Part shown: positions 1-7,435 of the stretch, in pieces
How the letters are laid out: every line of letters starts with the position of its first letter
How positions within the stretch are numbered: position 1 is the first letter of the stretch
Source of the DNA: CAZMVU01 sp964569295
Lineage (GTDB): Bacteria > Hydrogenedentota > Hydrogenedentia > Hydrogenedentales > JAGMZX01
DNA length: 14,260 nucleotides
Reading direction: 5' to 3'
NCBI GenBank assembly: GCA_964569295.1
Contig: CAZMVU010000125.1
Coordinates: forward strand, 1 to 14,260
Position numbers and translations under genes: made by a program
The notes under the pieces: model-generated
What the model was told of the DNA's origin: nothing
Databases searched by the model: none
Seen by the model: only the letters and a program-made list of their open reading frames with translations

Positions 1-300
1 GATGATACAAGGCGGTACTGTCAGGGCTGCATCCTTAAGTTAACGCGTATGGGCCGCTGGCCCAGACTGGTATGGTACGGGCCGTTGGCCCTGAAGAAAC
101 GGCGTGTTTTCGTCTACAGGGAAGGCGATCGCCTGTCCACCGAAGCGTCATCGCGAAGGTGGGTCCCCGCGACGCGGGGGGGGCTCGAACCCCGTCATGT
201 CCTGCCGCGATGTCTTGGTGCCGCATGGCCTTTCGTGCGATTATGCGCGTTATGGTGGTGGCCGTGGCCGTGGCTGCGGCCGAAACTCGGGGAGACGATC
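1..300. other. gene-free leader with two twin mini-hairpins
   Basis: No convincing gene is visible in these 300 bases. The reading frame of the downstream kinase stays open here, but the upstream peptide is Arg/Trp-rich and unlike the family, and the good ribosome-binding site lies just before position 301. Two near-identical 13-mers, GGGCCGCTGGCCC (51-63) and GGGCCGTTGGCCC (79-91), each fold into a 5-bp hairpin with a 3-nt loop. A palindrome GGCGATCGCC lies at 124-133. The segment 167-204 is G/C-rich and superficially resembles a tRNA T-arm, but no acceptor or anticodon stem accompanies it. Confidence 0.5.
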
Positions 301-1251
301 ATGGCGGATACCAGTTACCTGGCGGTTGAGATCGGCGGCACCAAATTGCAAGCGGCCCTGGGCACGGCGGCGGGCGATATCCTGGCGGTACGCCGTGGCC
401 GGGCCGATCCGGCCCGTGGCGCTGCGGCGATCCTGAGCTGGTTCGAGCGCGAAGTGCCGGCACTGATCGAGGAAAACGGCGCCACGCCCGCAGCCATCGG
501 CATTGGCTTTGGTGGACCGGTCGAGAGCGCCTCGGGCACGGTGCTGGTTTCTCACCAGGTGGCGGGCTGGGAAGGGTTCGCGCTGCGGCCGTGGTTCGAG
601 GAGCGGTTCGGCTGCGATACCATCGTGGCGAATGACGCCAACGCCGCTGGCTGGGCGGAGTACCGCTGCGGTGCGGGCCGGGGAACCCGCCGCTTCGCCT
701 ATATGAATATCGGCAGCGGCATCGGCGGGGCGCTTGTTATCGATGGCCGGCTGGAAGACGGGCAGGGGCGTGGGGCGGGCGAACTGGGGCATACCTACGT
801 GCCCGACTGGAGCGCGTCTACGCCGGGCTTGCCCGTCAAACTCGAGCACCTGTGCAGCGGTTGGGCCATCGAGAAGCGGTTGCGCGCGCTACCGGCGCTC
901 GACCCGGAGAGCCCGTTGGGCCGGGCCTGCGGCGGCAACCCGGGGGCGCTCACCTGCGCCATGCTGGGTCCCGCGGCCGAAGCCGGTGACCCTGTGGCCA
1001 TGGCGGAACTCGATCATGTGGGGTTCAGTGTGGGATTGGCGCTCAGCAACCTGATCACCCTGTTCCACCCCGGGCGCATCGCCTTGGGCGGGGGCGTGTC
1101 GCTGTTGGGCGAGCCCCTGCTGCGTCCCGTGCGCGGCTCTGTGACCGACCATGTCTATGGGCCGTTCCGGCAACGCTACGAAATCATGCCGTGCGCCCTC
1201 GGCGAGTCCGTCGTGCTGGTGGGCGCGCTGCTCTTGGCCGCCGGGGAATAA
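301..1251 (+). CDS. ROK-family sugar kinase-like protein (glucokinase-like)
   Basis: This 316-residue protein belongs to the ROK branch of the actin/hexokinase ATPase fold, which usually phosphorylates glucose, fructose or amino sugars in the cytoplasm. The N-terminal phosphate loop reads EIGGTK (10-15), followed by GFGGPV (69-74). NDAN (111-114) supplies the expected catalytic Asp112, and NIGSGIGGALVIDG (136-149) is the second phosphate-binding loop. ELGH (161-164) contains the usual sugar/metal-contacting Glu and His. The C-terminal RIALGGGVS (259-267) is typical of the adenosine site. The classic ROK zinc motif CxCGxxGCxE is absent: after GH the sequence goes to LEHLCSGWAIE with a single Cys, so this is a zinc-less variant. 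The ATG at 301 was chosen because GGGGAG (289-294) lies 6 nt upstream. There is no N-terminal helix-turn-helix, so it is an enzyme type, not a NagC/XylR-type repressor. Substrate is not determinable; the nearby mannose-6-phosphate isomerase makes a hexose plausible. Confidence 0.85.
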   Translation: MADTSYLAVEIGGTKLQAALGTAAGDILAVRRGRADPARGAAAILSWFEREVPALIEENGATPAAIGIGFGGPVESASGTVLVSHQVAGWEGFALRPWFEERFGCDTIVANDANAAGWAEYRCGAGRGTRRFAYMNIGSGIGGALVIDGRLEDGQGRGAGELGHTYVPDWSASTPGLPVKLEHLCSGWAIEKRLRALPALDPESPLGRACGGNPGALTCAMLGPAAEAGDPVAMAELDHVGFSVGLALSNLITLFHPGRIALGGGVSLLGEPLLRPVRGSVTDHVYGPFRQRYEIMPCALGESVVLVGALLLAAGE

Positions 1252-1268
1252 AAGAGGCCGTGCGCGGG

Positions 1269-1316
1269 TGTTGTGCTTCCAGAGGCGGGAAAGCACAACA
1301 GCTAAGCCCATTTTTT
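1269..1316 (+). terminator. possible terminator after the ROK kinase gene
   Basis: A perfect 10-bp stem, TGTTGTGCTT (1269-1278) with AAGCACAACA (1291-1300), encloses a 12-nt loop. A run of six T follows at 1311-1316, but it starts 10 nt after the stem, farther than in a canonical intrinsic terminator. It may be a weak terminator or an mRNA-end stabilising hairpin between the kinase and flavodoxin genes. The T-run lies directly before the flavodoxin ribosome-binding site (AAGGGAG, 1317-1323). Confidence 0.4.
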
Positions 1317-1335
1317 AAGGGAGTACGCAAAATCC

Positions 1336-1848
1336 ATGCACATTCGTATCATTTTCGGGAGCAACACCGGTAACACCGAGCGGGCCGCCAAGCTCCTGCA
1401 CGATCAACTCGACGCACAGGGTGCCGCCGTGGACGTGCGCAATGTTGCAACGGCGGCCCCGGAAGATTTCACCGGCGCCGATGCCCTTATTCTTGGAATA
1501 TCCACCTGGGACGACGGCGTCATGCAGGACGACTGGCAACAGTTCTTTCCCCGGCTGGATGAAATCGACCTGTCCGGAAAGCCGGTAGCGTTGTTTGGCC
1601 TGGGCGATGCCTTCGGTTTCTCGGGTCAGTTCGTGAACGCGCTGCGCACGCTCCACGACAAGGTCCGCGAACGGGGGGCGGTGATCGTGGGCTACACCGC
1701 CACAGACGGCTACGAGTTCGCCAGCTCCACGGCGGTGGAAGACGGCCACTTCGTCGGGCTGGTGCTCGACCAGGAAAACCAGGAGGAACTTACCCCCGCC
1801 CGGGTGGAAGCGTGGGCGGCGCAGGTGCGGGCAGCGTTCGCGCAGTGA
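1336..1848 (+). CDS. flavodoxin, long-chain type
   Basis: Flavodoxins are small cytoplasmic FMN proteins that carry single low-potential electrons in place of ferredoxin. At 170 residues this is a long-chain flavodoxin. The FMN phosphate loop GSNTGNTE is at residues 8-15. The 50s loop STWDDGVMQDDW carries the expected flavin-stacking Trp58. The 90s loop GLGDAFGFSGQF (88-99) has Phe where most family members have the Tyr that stacks on the isoalloxazine ring (GLGDxxGY). The C-terminal DQENQEELTPARVEAW stretch matches the long-chain insertion and last helix. The ATG at 1336 follows AAGGGAG (1317-1323) by 12 nt, a slightly long spacing. The gene appears to stand alone; its redox partner is not in the window. 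Confidence 0.9.
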   Translation: MHIRIIFGSNTGNTERAAKLLHDQLDAQGAAVDVRNVATAAPEDFTGADALILGISTWDDGVMQDDWQQFFPRLDEIDLSGKPVALFGLGDAFGFSGQFVNALRTLHDKVRERGAVIVGYTATDGYEFASSTAVEDGHFVGLVLDQENQEELTPARVEAWAAQVRAAFAQ

Positions 1849-1875
1849 AGTGAAGGGGGCGAATTCCCGTTGCGT

Positions 1876-1905
1876 TTGCGCGGTGACGTCTCGCGGCCCT
1901 ATACT
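1876..1905 (+). promoter_or_regulatory. candidate promoter for the prepilin peptidase gene
   Basis: In the 182-bp gap after the flavodoxin gene, TTGCGC (1876-1881) and TATACT (1900-1905) are separated by 18 bp. The -10 is a good match to the housekeeping consensus and the -35 matches only in its first half. The predicted start lies about 120 nt before the next ATG. No other clear element is seen in the gap. Confidence 0.3.
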
Positions 1906-2030
1906 TCCTTCGATGGGCGCGCCGCCGGGGTGCTCTGTCATAGTGGTCACCGCCCACGCCGGCCAGGCGCCATGCGTGCGGTGGCCGTAGGTTTCTGCGC
2001 GGCCTGGACCGCCATATCCCGGGAAGATTC

Positions 2031-3017
2031 ATGGAGATACCCGCCGAACTCGATATGTTCTTCATGGTCCTGGCCTTTGTGATCGGGGCCATGGCGGGCA
2101 GTTTCAGCAACGTGTGCATCTGCCGCTGGCCCGAAGGCGAATCGGTGGTGAGCCCGCGCTCACGTTGTCCGCGCTGCCGCAACCCCCTCGCCTGGTACGA
2201 CAACATTCCCATTGTGAGCTGGCTCGTACTCGGCGCACGCTGCCGTCATTGCGGGGCGCCCATCAGTTGGCAATACCCGGTAGTCGAGGCGTTTACCGGC
2301 ATACTCTACCTGCTGGTCTACTGGCGGTTCGGGCCCGTAGCGGCGACGCCGGTTTACTGGGCGCTGTGTTCGGGGCTGGTCATCGTGTCCTTTGTAGATC
2401 TGCGCGAATGGATTATCCCGAACGAAGTGACCTACAGCGGCGTACCCCTCGGGCTCGTGGTGGCGCTGGTTGGCATGGTCTGGCCCGAGGCGAGCGGGCT
2501 GCGCGTCGTCAGCGTGTTCGATGCGCTCATTGGCGTCGCGCTCGGCGCCGGGCTGCTCTACATACTCGATCTCGGGACCCAGCTCATCCTGAAGAAACCG
2601 GGCATGGGCATGGGCGACATGAAACTGCTGGCCATGCTGGGGGCCTTTCTCGGCTGGCAGGGCGTGCTGGGCACGCTCATGATCGCGTGCGTCATCGGCA
2701 GTGCCGTGGGGCTCGGGCTTATGGCCATCCAGCGGCTCCGCACCACCCCGCCACTGCCACAGAAAGCCGCGCCGCCGGAAGCCGCCACGGCGCCGCCCAC
2801 GGCCACTGCCTCAGCGCCGGATGAACAGGAAGCCGGGGACCCCACGGATGCCTCTGCTTCGGACGAGGACGACCTCACGGCGGCCGGCAACTACCTGCCT
2901 TTTGGGCCGTACCTGGCGCTGGCAGGCATTATCCATTTGTTCGTGGGGCCCGAGGCCATCGAGGCCTACATGAACGCGTTGACGCCCGCTGGCGGCGGCC
3001 CGCCCCTGGGCATGTAA
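2031..3017 (+). CDS. pilD: type 4 prepilin peptidase / N-methyltransferase (PilD/GspO family) with a low-complexity insert
   Basis: This polytopic inner-membrane aspartic protease (A24A family) cleaves the leader of type 4 pilins and type 2 secretion pseudopilins and N-methylates the new N-terminal residue. The 328-residue sequence starts with a membrane segment (10-30, GSFSNVCICR), then the cytoplasmic methyltransferase domain with two zinc CxxC pairs, C46/C49 and C71/C74. The protease aspartates are Asp123 (FVDLREWIIPN) and Asp196 in GMGDMKL. Residues about 238-286, between a C-terminal membrane helix and the final YLPFGPYLALAG helix, form a Pro/Ala-rich then Asp/Glu-rich stretch, much longer than the short loop usual here. 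The ATG at 2031 has GGGAAG (2021-2026) 4 nt upstream. No pilin or secretion genes are adjacent, so the enzyme is encoded apart from its substrates. Confidence 0.93.
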   Translation: MEIPAELDMFFMVLAFVIGAMAGSFSNVCICRWPEGESVVSPRSRCPRCRNPLAWYDNIPIVSWLVLGARCRHCGAPISWQYPVVEAFTGILYLLVYWRFGPVAATPVYWALCSGLVIVSFVDLREWIIPNEVTYSGVPLGLVVALVGMVWPEASGLRVVSVFDALIGVALGAGLLYILDLGTQLILKKPGMGMGDMKLLAMLGAFLGWQGVLGTLMIACVIGSAVGLGLMAIQRLRTTPPLPQKAAPPEAATAPPTATASAPDEQEAGDPTDASASDEDDLTAAGNYLPFGPYLALAGIIHLFVGPEAIEAYMNALTPAGGGPPLGM

Positions 3018-3094
3018 CCCGCCGGATGGGCCCTTGCATGCACAGCGGGTAGATGCCGCCTTTTTGCCGCCGCTGCAGTAAACCCTGGGAAGCG

Positions 3095-4105
3095 ATGGAA
3101 TTGACTCCGAATGACATAGCTGGACTTTACCCCATTGAACTGCCCACCCCTTTCCCCGTGGGACCGGTCAACGTGGTTCTTCACAAAGGCGATGCCCTCA
3201 CCCTTATCGACTGCGGCCCACACACAGACGAAGCCTGGGCGGCGCTCGAGCGGGGCCTCGCGCAGCACGCCGTGGCCGTCTCGGATATCGAGCGGGTCTT
3301 GCTCACGCACCACCACATCGACCATGCGGGACAACTGGCGCGTGTGCTCGCGGTGTCGGACGCGGAAACCTGGGCGCACCCGGAGGTACCGAGCACGTCC
3401 AACCAGCCTTCGGACGAGAAGGGGGCGGAAGAGGCGGTGTGGGATGGTTTTCTGCACGGCATGATGCGTGAGTTCGGCGTGCCGGACGATATCCGGGATG
3501 CCGCTATAGGGTCGTGGAAGTCCTTCCGGCGTTTCAGCGCGCCTTACCACATCGATCACCTCTTCAACGACGAGGGCCGGGCCGGGCCCTTCACCACCTA
3601 TTTTGCGCCGGGGCACTCGGTGACCGATACGCTGCTGGTGAATCATGCGGAGGGCTATAGCATCGTGGGCGACCATATCCTCGAGGCCATTAATCCGAAC
3701 CCGCTCATCCACCGGCCAAAACAGGCGGGGGGTCTGCGCCCGAAAAGCCTCGTAACCTACCAGCATTCGCTGCGGCGGTCCCGGGCCCTCGAGCTTGGCG
3801 TGTGTTTTCCGGGCCATGGCGCCCCCTTCGCCGATCACCGGGCGGTCATCGACCGGCTGTGCGGCACGCACGAGCGGCGCAATCGGCGGGTATTGAAGCT
3901 TGTCCCGGCAGCGGGCATGACGCCCTATGCCCTGGCCAAAGCCATGTATCCCGGTATGTCCCCTGAAAACCTGTACCTCATCCTGTCCGTCGCCGTCGGA
4001 CACATGGAGGTGCTCGAAGAACGCGGCACCCTGTGTGTGGAATACCGCGGCGGGGTGTTGCACTATGTACCGGCGGCGCACAGCGCGCAGGAGGAATCGG
4101 CGTGA
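3095..4105 (+). CDS. metallo-beta-lactamase-fold hydrolase (glyoxalase II / LACTB2-like)
   Basis: The 336-residue protein has the binuclear metal site of the metallo-beta-lactamase superfamily: THHHIDHAG (71-79) supplies H72, H74, D76 and H77 of the HxHxDH motif. APGHS (171-175) gives H174 and the GDH at 192-194 gives the bridging Asp193. IDCG (38-41) is the usual strand end before the active site. The C-terminal third (about 225-330) looks like the helical, winged-helix-type tail of LACTB2/RNase-like and thioester-hydrolase relatives. The frame is open further upstream (from 3053), but those 14 residues do not fit the family; the ATG at 3095 has a weak GGGA. The stop overlaps the next gene's GTG (4102), so the two are co-translated. 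Substrate is unknown: it could be a thioester or lactone hydrolase. Confidence 0.85.
   Translation: MELTPNDIAGLYPIELPTPFPVGPVNVVLHKGDALTLIDCGPHTDEAWAALERGLAQHAVAVSDIERVLLTHHHIDHAGQLARVLAVSDAETWAHPEVPSTSNQPSDEKGAEEAVWDGFLHGMMREFGVPDDIRDAAIGSWKSFRRFSAPYHIDHLFNDEGRAGPFTTYFAPGHSVTDTLLVNHAEGYSIVGDHILEAINPNPLIHRPKQAGGLRPKSLVTYQHSLRRSRALELGVCFPGHGAPFADHRAVIDRLCGTHERRNRRVLKLVPAAGMTPYALAKAMYPGMSPENLYLILSVAVGHMEVLEERGTLCVEYRGGVLHYVPAAHSAQEESA
4089..4094 (+). promoter_or_regulatory. Shine-Dalgarno site that fixes a GTG start
   Basis: AGGAGG at 4089-4094 lies 7 nt before GTG 4102, which overlaps the stop of the preceding gene (GTGA). The in-frame ATG at 4114 would be 19 nt away, too far for this site, so GTG is preferred as the isomerase start. 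Confidence 0.8.
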
Positions 4106-5208
4106 CCGTCCGCATGCCCGCATTGCTCCGGTTCAGGGAAGGCTACTTCGAGCGTATCTGGGGCGGTGACAAGTTGCGCCGGGTCTTCGGAAAACCCGCC
4201 CCCGCCAACAAGCCCATTGGTGAAGCATGGGTTATCTCGGACCACGCCCGCTTCCAAAGCGCGGTTGTCGGCGGCCCTCGAAAAGGGACCACCCTGCGGG
4301 AACTGCTCGAGGAAGACGCCCGCGCCCTACTCGGCCGCCGGCCCGAGCTTACGGTGCATGGCCGGTTCCCTCTCTTGCTCAAGTTGCTCGATGCTGCGGA
4401 TGTCCTTTCGGTGCAGGTGCACCCGGACGACGCAGCGGCTAAACGGCTCGGTGAGCCGGACGTGGGCAAGACCGAGATGTGGCATGTGCTGGCGGCCGAC
4501 CCGCACAGCAAACTCTACTGCGGACTCCGCCCCGGCGTGAACCGTGAAATGTTTGCGGCGGCCATCGAGGCGAACCGGCTTGAGGAACTGATCGTGGCCT
4601 TCGATGCCGCAGCCGGCGACAGCGTGTTTGTGCCGGCGGGCACGGTGCATGCCATCGGTGGGGGACTCGTGATTGCGGAAATCCAGCAGAACAGCGATAT
4701 CACCTACCGCAGCTACGATTGGGGGCGCACCGGCGCCCAGGGCCATCCCCGCGAACTCCACATCGAAAAGTCGTTGGAAGTTACGCATTTCGGTTCTGCG
4801 CACACCGGCGCGAATACGCCCCTGGCCTACGATGCCGCGGGTGCACGCGTGCAGGTGCTGGGCGCATGCCGCCATTTCGCCGCCGAGGAAGTGACCGTGC
4901 AAAACAGGTTCAGCCGCCGCACCCGCGGCGACAGCTTCCACATCGTGCTCGCCAAGTCCGGGCCTGTGACCGTGCGCGCGGCAGAAGCGCCGGCGGATTC
5001 ATGTAGGCTCGAGGCAGGCGAGGCCGTCTTGCTGCCCGGGTGCCACCCGGGCTATACGATCGAAGGGCCCGGTGCCGTACTCGCGTACTATGTACCCGAT
5101 CTCGCCCGCGATATCGTGGCGCCGTTGCGGGCCGCCGGGCATGACGATGCGTCCATCGTGCGGCTTGGCGGTGCGCCTGAGGAAAGCGATCTCGCAGCCT
5201 GGGTGTAG
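4102..5208 (+). CDS. manA: mannose-6-phosphate isomerase, class I (short type)
   Basis: This cytoplasmic zinc enzyme interconverts mannose 6-phosphate and fructose 6-phosphate, linking glycolysis to GDP-mannose and surface polysaccharide synthesis. From the GTG start it is 368 residues, close to the compact Bacillus-like class I enzymes. Metal ligands are visible as Q105 and H107 (SVQVHPDD), E125 (GKTEMWHV) and H183 (PAGTVHAIG). The catalytic-arginine region TYRSYDWGR (201-209) is intact, as is GGDKL near the N terminus. The C-terminal cupin half (about 230-360) is more divergent. It overlaps the upstream hydrolase gene by 4 nt, implying translational coupling, although the functional link between the two proteins is not obvious. 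Confidence 0.92.
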   Translation: MTVRMPALLRFREGYFERIWGGDKLRRVFGKPAPANKPIGEAWVISDHARFQSAVVGGPRKGTTLRELLEEDARALLGRRPELTVHGRFPLLLKLLDAADVLSVQVHPDDAAAKRLGEPDVGKTEMWHVLAADPHSKLYCGLRPGVNREMFAAAIEANRLEELIVAFDAAAGDSVFVPAGTVHAIGGGLVIAEIQQNSDITYRSYDWGRTGAQGHPRELHIEKSLEVTHFGSAHTGANTPLAYDAAGARVQVLGACRHFAAEEVTVQNRFSRRTRGDSFHIVLAKSGPVTVRAAEAPADSCRLEAGEAVLLPGCHPGYTIEGPGAVLAYYVPDLARDIVAPLRAAGHDDASIVRLGGAPEESDLAAWV

Positions 5209-5548
5209 CCGCCGTACCGCCGCTGCGTCAACGCCCCGGTCCGTGGTGGCGTACATTCAGCAGTGACTCATGTCCCATGCCGTCAGGGCGCATCCGTTGA
5301 TCCCCGCCTGAGCTGGAATGCCCTGTAAGACAGGGGGGCAATATGAGAAGAGATCAGAATTGTGAGGACTACTTTGTTTTGGTGCGCGCCTCGTTTCCGG
5401 GTAGGTCTTGGGTACGCCGCACGTTCCTGTTTGGAACACTTCGTGACATTCGCACGCGGTGGAACCACTGTATGGGCGTACGTACGTGTGGCTCCGGCGT
5501 ACACATCCGGGCGAGGCACCCGGGTGGGGGAAGGAGCGTAGGTGACAG
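5209..5548. other. intergenic region upstream of the ECF sigma gene
   Basis: No gene is supported in these 340 bases. A hairpin with a 3-nt bulge, TGCCCTGT (5319-5326) against ACAGGGGGGCA (5330-5340), lies after the isomerase gene but has no T-run. An inverted repeat GTTCC (5423-5427) / GGAAC (5433-5437), and a second GGAAC at 5461-5465 followed 15 bp later by CGTACG (5481), resemble the GGAAC/CGT promoter elements used by many ECF sigma factors. This hints at autoregulation, but the match is weak. GGGGAAGGAG (5527-5536) is the Shine-Dalgarno region of the sigma gene. Confidence 0.4.
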
Positions 5549-6136
5549 ATGAAAGATGATGAGGCAGTGCTGCGGTGCCTCTCGGGCGATGCGGATGCGT
5601 ATACAACGCTCGTCCAGCGGTATCAGGCGGCGGTTCACGCCACGGCGTTCTATTACGTCGGGCGCTACGGTGCGGCGGAGGATGTGGCGCAGGAGGCGTT
5701 CTGGACGGCTTATCGCAGTTTACGACATTTGAAGAATCCGGAGCGGTTCGGGGCGTGGTTGCGCGAGATCACCTGCCGGTGTGCGGCCAATTGGCTGCGC
5801 CGCAACGCGCGTCATCTCAGCCGCGAGACCCCGCTACCGCACCGGCGCACCATATCGATTGAAGATGTGCGCAAGGGCCCGCATGGGCAGTTGGAAGGCG
5901 AAGAACGCTACGAACGCGTTCAGCGCGCCATTGATGCGTTGCCCGAGCGCTACCGGCTACCGGTGGTGCTGCGTTATTTGCAAGAGCTCAGCTACGAAGA
6001 GATCAGCCGGTTTACCGGAGAATCGCGCGACGAAGTGCGTGGAATTCTCCACCGGGCGGGCCGCCAGTTGCGAGACCTGCTCGCCGATCTGGAAGAAACG
6101 GAGGGACATGCCTCGTGGCATCGTGCCGACAAATAG
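5549..6136 (+). CDS. ECF-type (group 4) RNA polymerase sigma factor
   Basis: This 195-residue protein is an extracytoplasmic-function sigma factor that would redirect RNA polymerase once released by its anti-sigma factor. Region 2 spans about residues 5-85, with the -10 recognition helix AEDVAQEAFWTAYRSL (43-58) and FGAWLREITCRCAANWLRR (67-85). Region 4 spans about 125-180, with the start LPERYRLPVVLRYLQELSYEEI and a helix-turn-helix FTGESRDEVRGILHRAGRQL. There are no long C-terminal extensions. The ATG at 5549 is preceded by AAGGAG (5531-5536, 12 nt away) and by TAGGTG (5539-5544) closer in. Its 3' end overlaps the anti-sigma gene by 22 nt, the standard coupled sigma/anti-sigma arrangement. 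Its Shine-Dalgarno region is perfectly complementary over 10 nt to the core of three downstream RNA repeats. Confidence 0.93.
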   Translation: MKDDEAVLRCLSGDADAYTTLVQRYQAAVHATAFYYVGRYGAAEDVAQEAFWTAYRSLRHLKNPERFGAWLREITCRCAANWLRRNARHLSRETPLPHRRTISIEDVRKGPHGQLEGEERYERVQRAIDALPERYRLPVVLRYLQELSYEEISRFTGESRDEVRGILHRAGRQLRDLLADLEETEGHASWHRADK

Positions 6137-7383
6137 AGCGCCTCATTCAGGTGCATATCGACGGTGAAGCCCGTGAGTCCGAGCGGGTCATTGTCGATCA
6201 GCATGTGGCCGACTGCCCGAAGTGCGCGCGTATTTACCGGCAGCAGCAGCGCATGGCTGCCGGTCTCTTTGAGGTCTTCCGCGAACATCGGCTCACGCAC
6301 GACATGACCAGCCAGGTTATGGCCCATCTGCCCGAAATAGACAGCGGCTTCATGGATGCGCGCGCGGCGACCTACCGCGCCAAGCATCCACGCAGCCGCA
6401 CGGCGCGTTTTCTGCGCCTTATGCCGGCGCTGGCCCCGGCCCTCATTGTTGTGCTGGGCCTCACGCTCGCTTATTTCTGGCCCACGATGGAGGAATCCGT
6501 CACGGGCGCTGTGGGCATGGTCACGTTCCACGAAGGTTCGGTGATATGCCGCGAATCGGGCGAAACCGCCACCAGGCAGGTCCGCCTCCAGAACTACGTG
6601 CACCCCGGCGAATACTACGAGACAGGCGCTGACGCAGGACTCATGCTGGCGCTGGCGGGACCGAGCCATCTCAAAGTCGGGCCGGACAGCCGCGTACGGG
6701 TGCGTGGCGATCGGGAGGTCGTCGTCGAGGACGGGCAGGTGTGGATGCATGTCCACCGCGATGCACGCCTCTTCCGGGTGAGCACGCCCACCGGCAACAT
6801 CATTGTGCTGGGCACGACCTTCGATGTGCACGTGGAAGACGACAATACGGTGGTTACCGTCGGCAAAGGGCGGGTCCATGTGGAGAACGGCTTGGCCAGC
6901 CGCGATTTGGCGGCAGGCGAGCAGATCGAAGTGCGCAACGGCGCCACCGCGTTGCAACCCCGGCGCGTCGACGCCGCCGAGGCCTTGGCGTGGGCCGGCT
7001 CGATTCAAGGCGATCAGCGCGCAGAGGCCCTCTTCGCACGCACCGTGGGGCCGCACTTGCCCCAGAGCCTGGCTGCAGAACAATTCTTCGTCGTGCAGAC
7101 GAACGGCCGGGCCGTCCATCAGCTCTCTTTTCAGTGGAATGCCGAGGAAGAAACGAGCCATCCCGACGGCTACTACGTGTACGTTTCCGATGATGACATG
7201 AACCTTATCTTCGTGGGGCGTATCCCCGAGCCGGTGCTCGACGGCCCCGACACGGTCTACGAGATGCCTGTGCCCGATGGTCCGCTCGAGGATATTCGGA
7301 TTTTGCACATCAAGGTGGTGCCGGCCGGCGATGGCGGGGCCAGCGCGGTATCTTTCAGCAAGGTCACCGCCTGGGGCGTGTAG
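6115..7383 (+). CDS. membrane anti-sigma factor with zinc finger and FecR domain
   Basis: The 422-residue protein starts with a zinc-binding anti-sigma domain: C4, then H30-x3-C34-x2-C37 (DQHVADCPKC), which would hold the sigma factor at the membrane. One transmembrane helix (about 99-122, LRLMPALAPALIVVLGLTLA) follows. The outside part carries a FecR domain (about 140-245), including the conserved TPTGNIIVLGTTFDVHVED region and the VGKGRVHVENG repeat-like strands. Residues about 295-422 form an extra C-terminal domain ending in beta-rich sequence (YYVYVSDDDMNLIFVGRI) that I do not recognise. The GTG at 6115 was chosen because GGAGGG (6100-6105) lies 9 nt upstream. The 22-nt overlap with the sigma gene implies translational coupling. 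No TonB receptor is adjacent, so the signal sensed is unknown. Confidence 0.88.
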   Translation: MASCRQIERLIQVHIDGEARESERVIVDQHVADCPKCARIYRQQQRMAAGLFEVFREHRLTHDMTSQVMAHLPEIDSGFMDARAATYRAKHPRSRTARFLRLMPALAPALIVVLGLTLAYFWPTMEESVTGAVGMVTFHEGSVICRESGETATRQVRLQNYVHPGEYYETGADAGLMLALAGPSHLKVGPDSRVRVRGDREVVVEDGQVWMHVHRDARLFRVSTPTGNIIVLGTTFDVHVEDDNTVVTVGKGRVHVENGLASRDLAAGEQIEVRNGATALQPRRVDAAEALAWAGSIQGDQRAEALFARTVGPHLPQSLAAEQFFVVQTNGRAVHQLSFQWNAEEETSHPDGYYVYVSDDDMNLIFVGRIPEPVLDGPDTVYEMPVPDGPLEDIRILHIKVVPAGDGGASAVSFSKVTAWGV

Positions 7384-7398
7384 CACAAAAAAACGGAC

Positions 7399-7426
7399 TT
7401 GCAACGAACGCACATTATGCTATACT
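7399..7426 (+). promoter_or_regulatory. promoter with extended -10 driving the RNA repeat array
   Basis: TTGCAA (7399-7404) and TATACT (7421-7426) are spaced by 16 bp. TGC directly before the -10 (7418-7420) makes it an extended -10 promoter, and an A-rich tract (7386-7393) lies just upstream. The predicted start, about 7433, falls 3 nt before the first base of the closing helix of RNA copy 1 (7436). It sits 15 bp after the anti-sigma stop codon and is the strongest housekeeping-type promoter visible in the window. Confidence 0.75.
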
Positions 7427-7435
7427 ATAGACTAC

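Noticed and set aside
167..204. tRNA-like T-arm (GCTCGAACCCCG)
   Set aside because: No acceptor, D or anticodon arms can be formed around it.
250..849. 199-codon minus-strand frame opposite the ROK kinase
   Set aside because: It is a shadow of a well-supported gene in GC-rich DNA with no motifs of its own.
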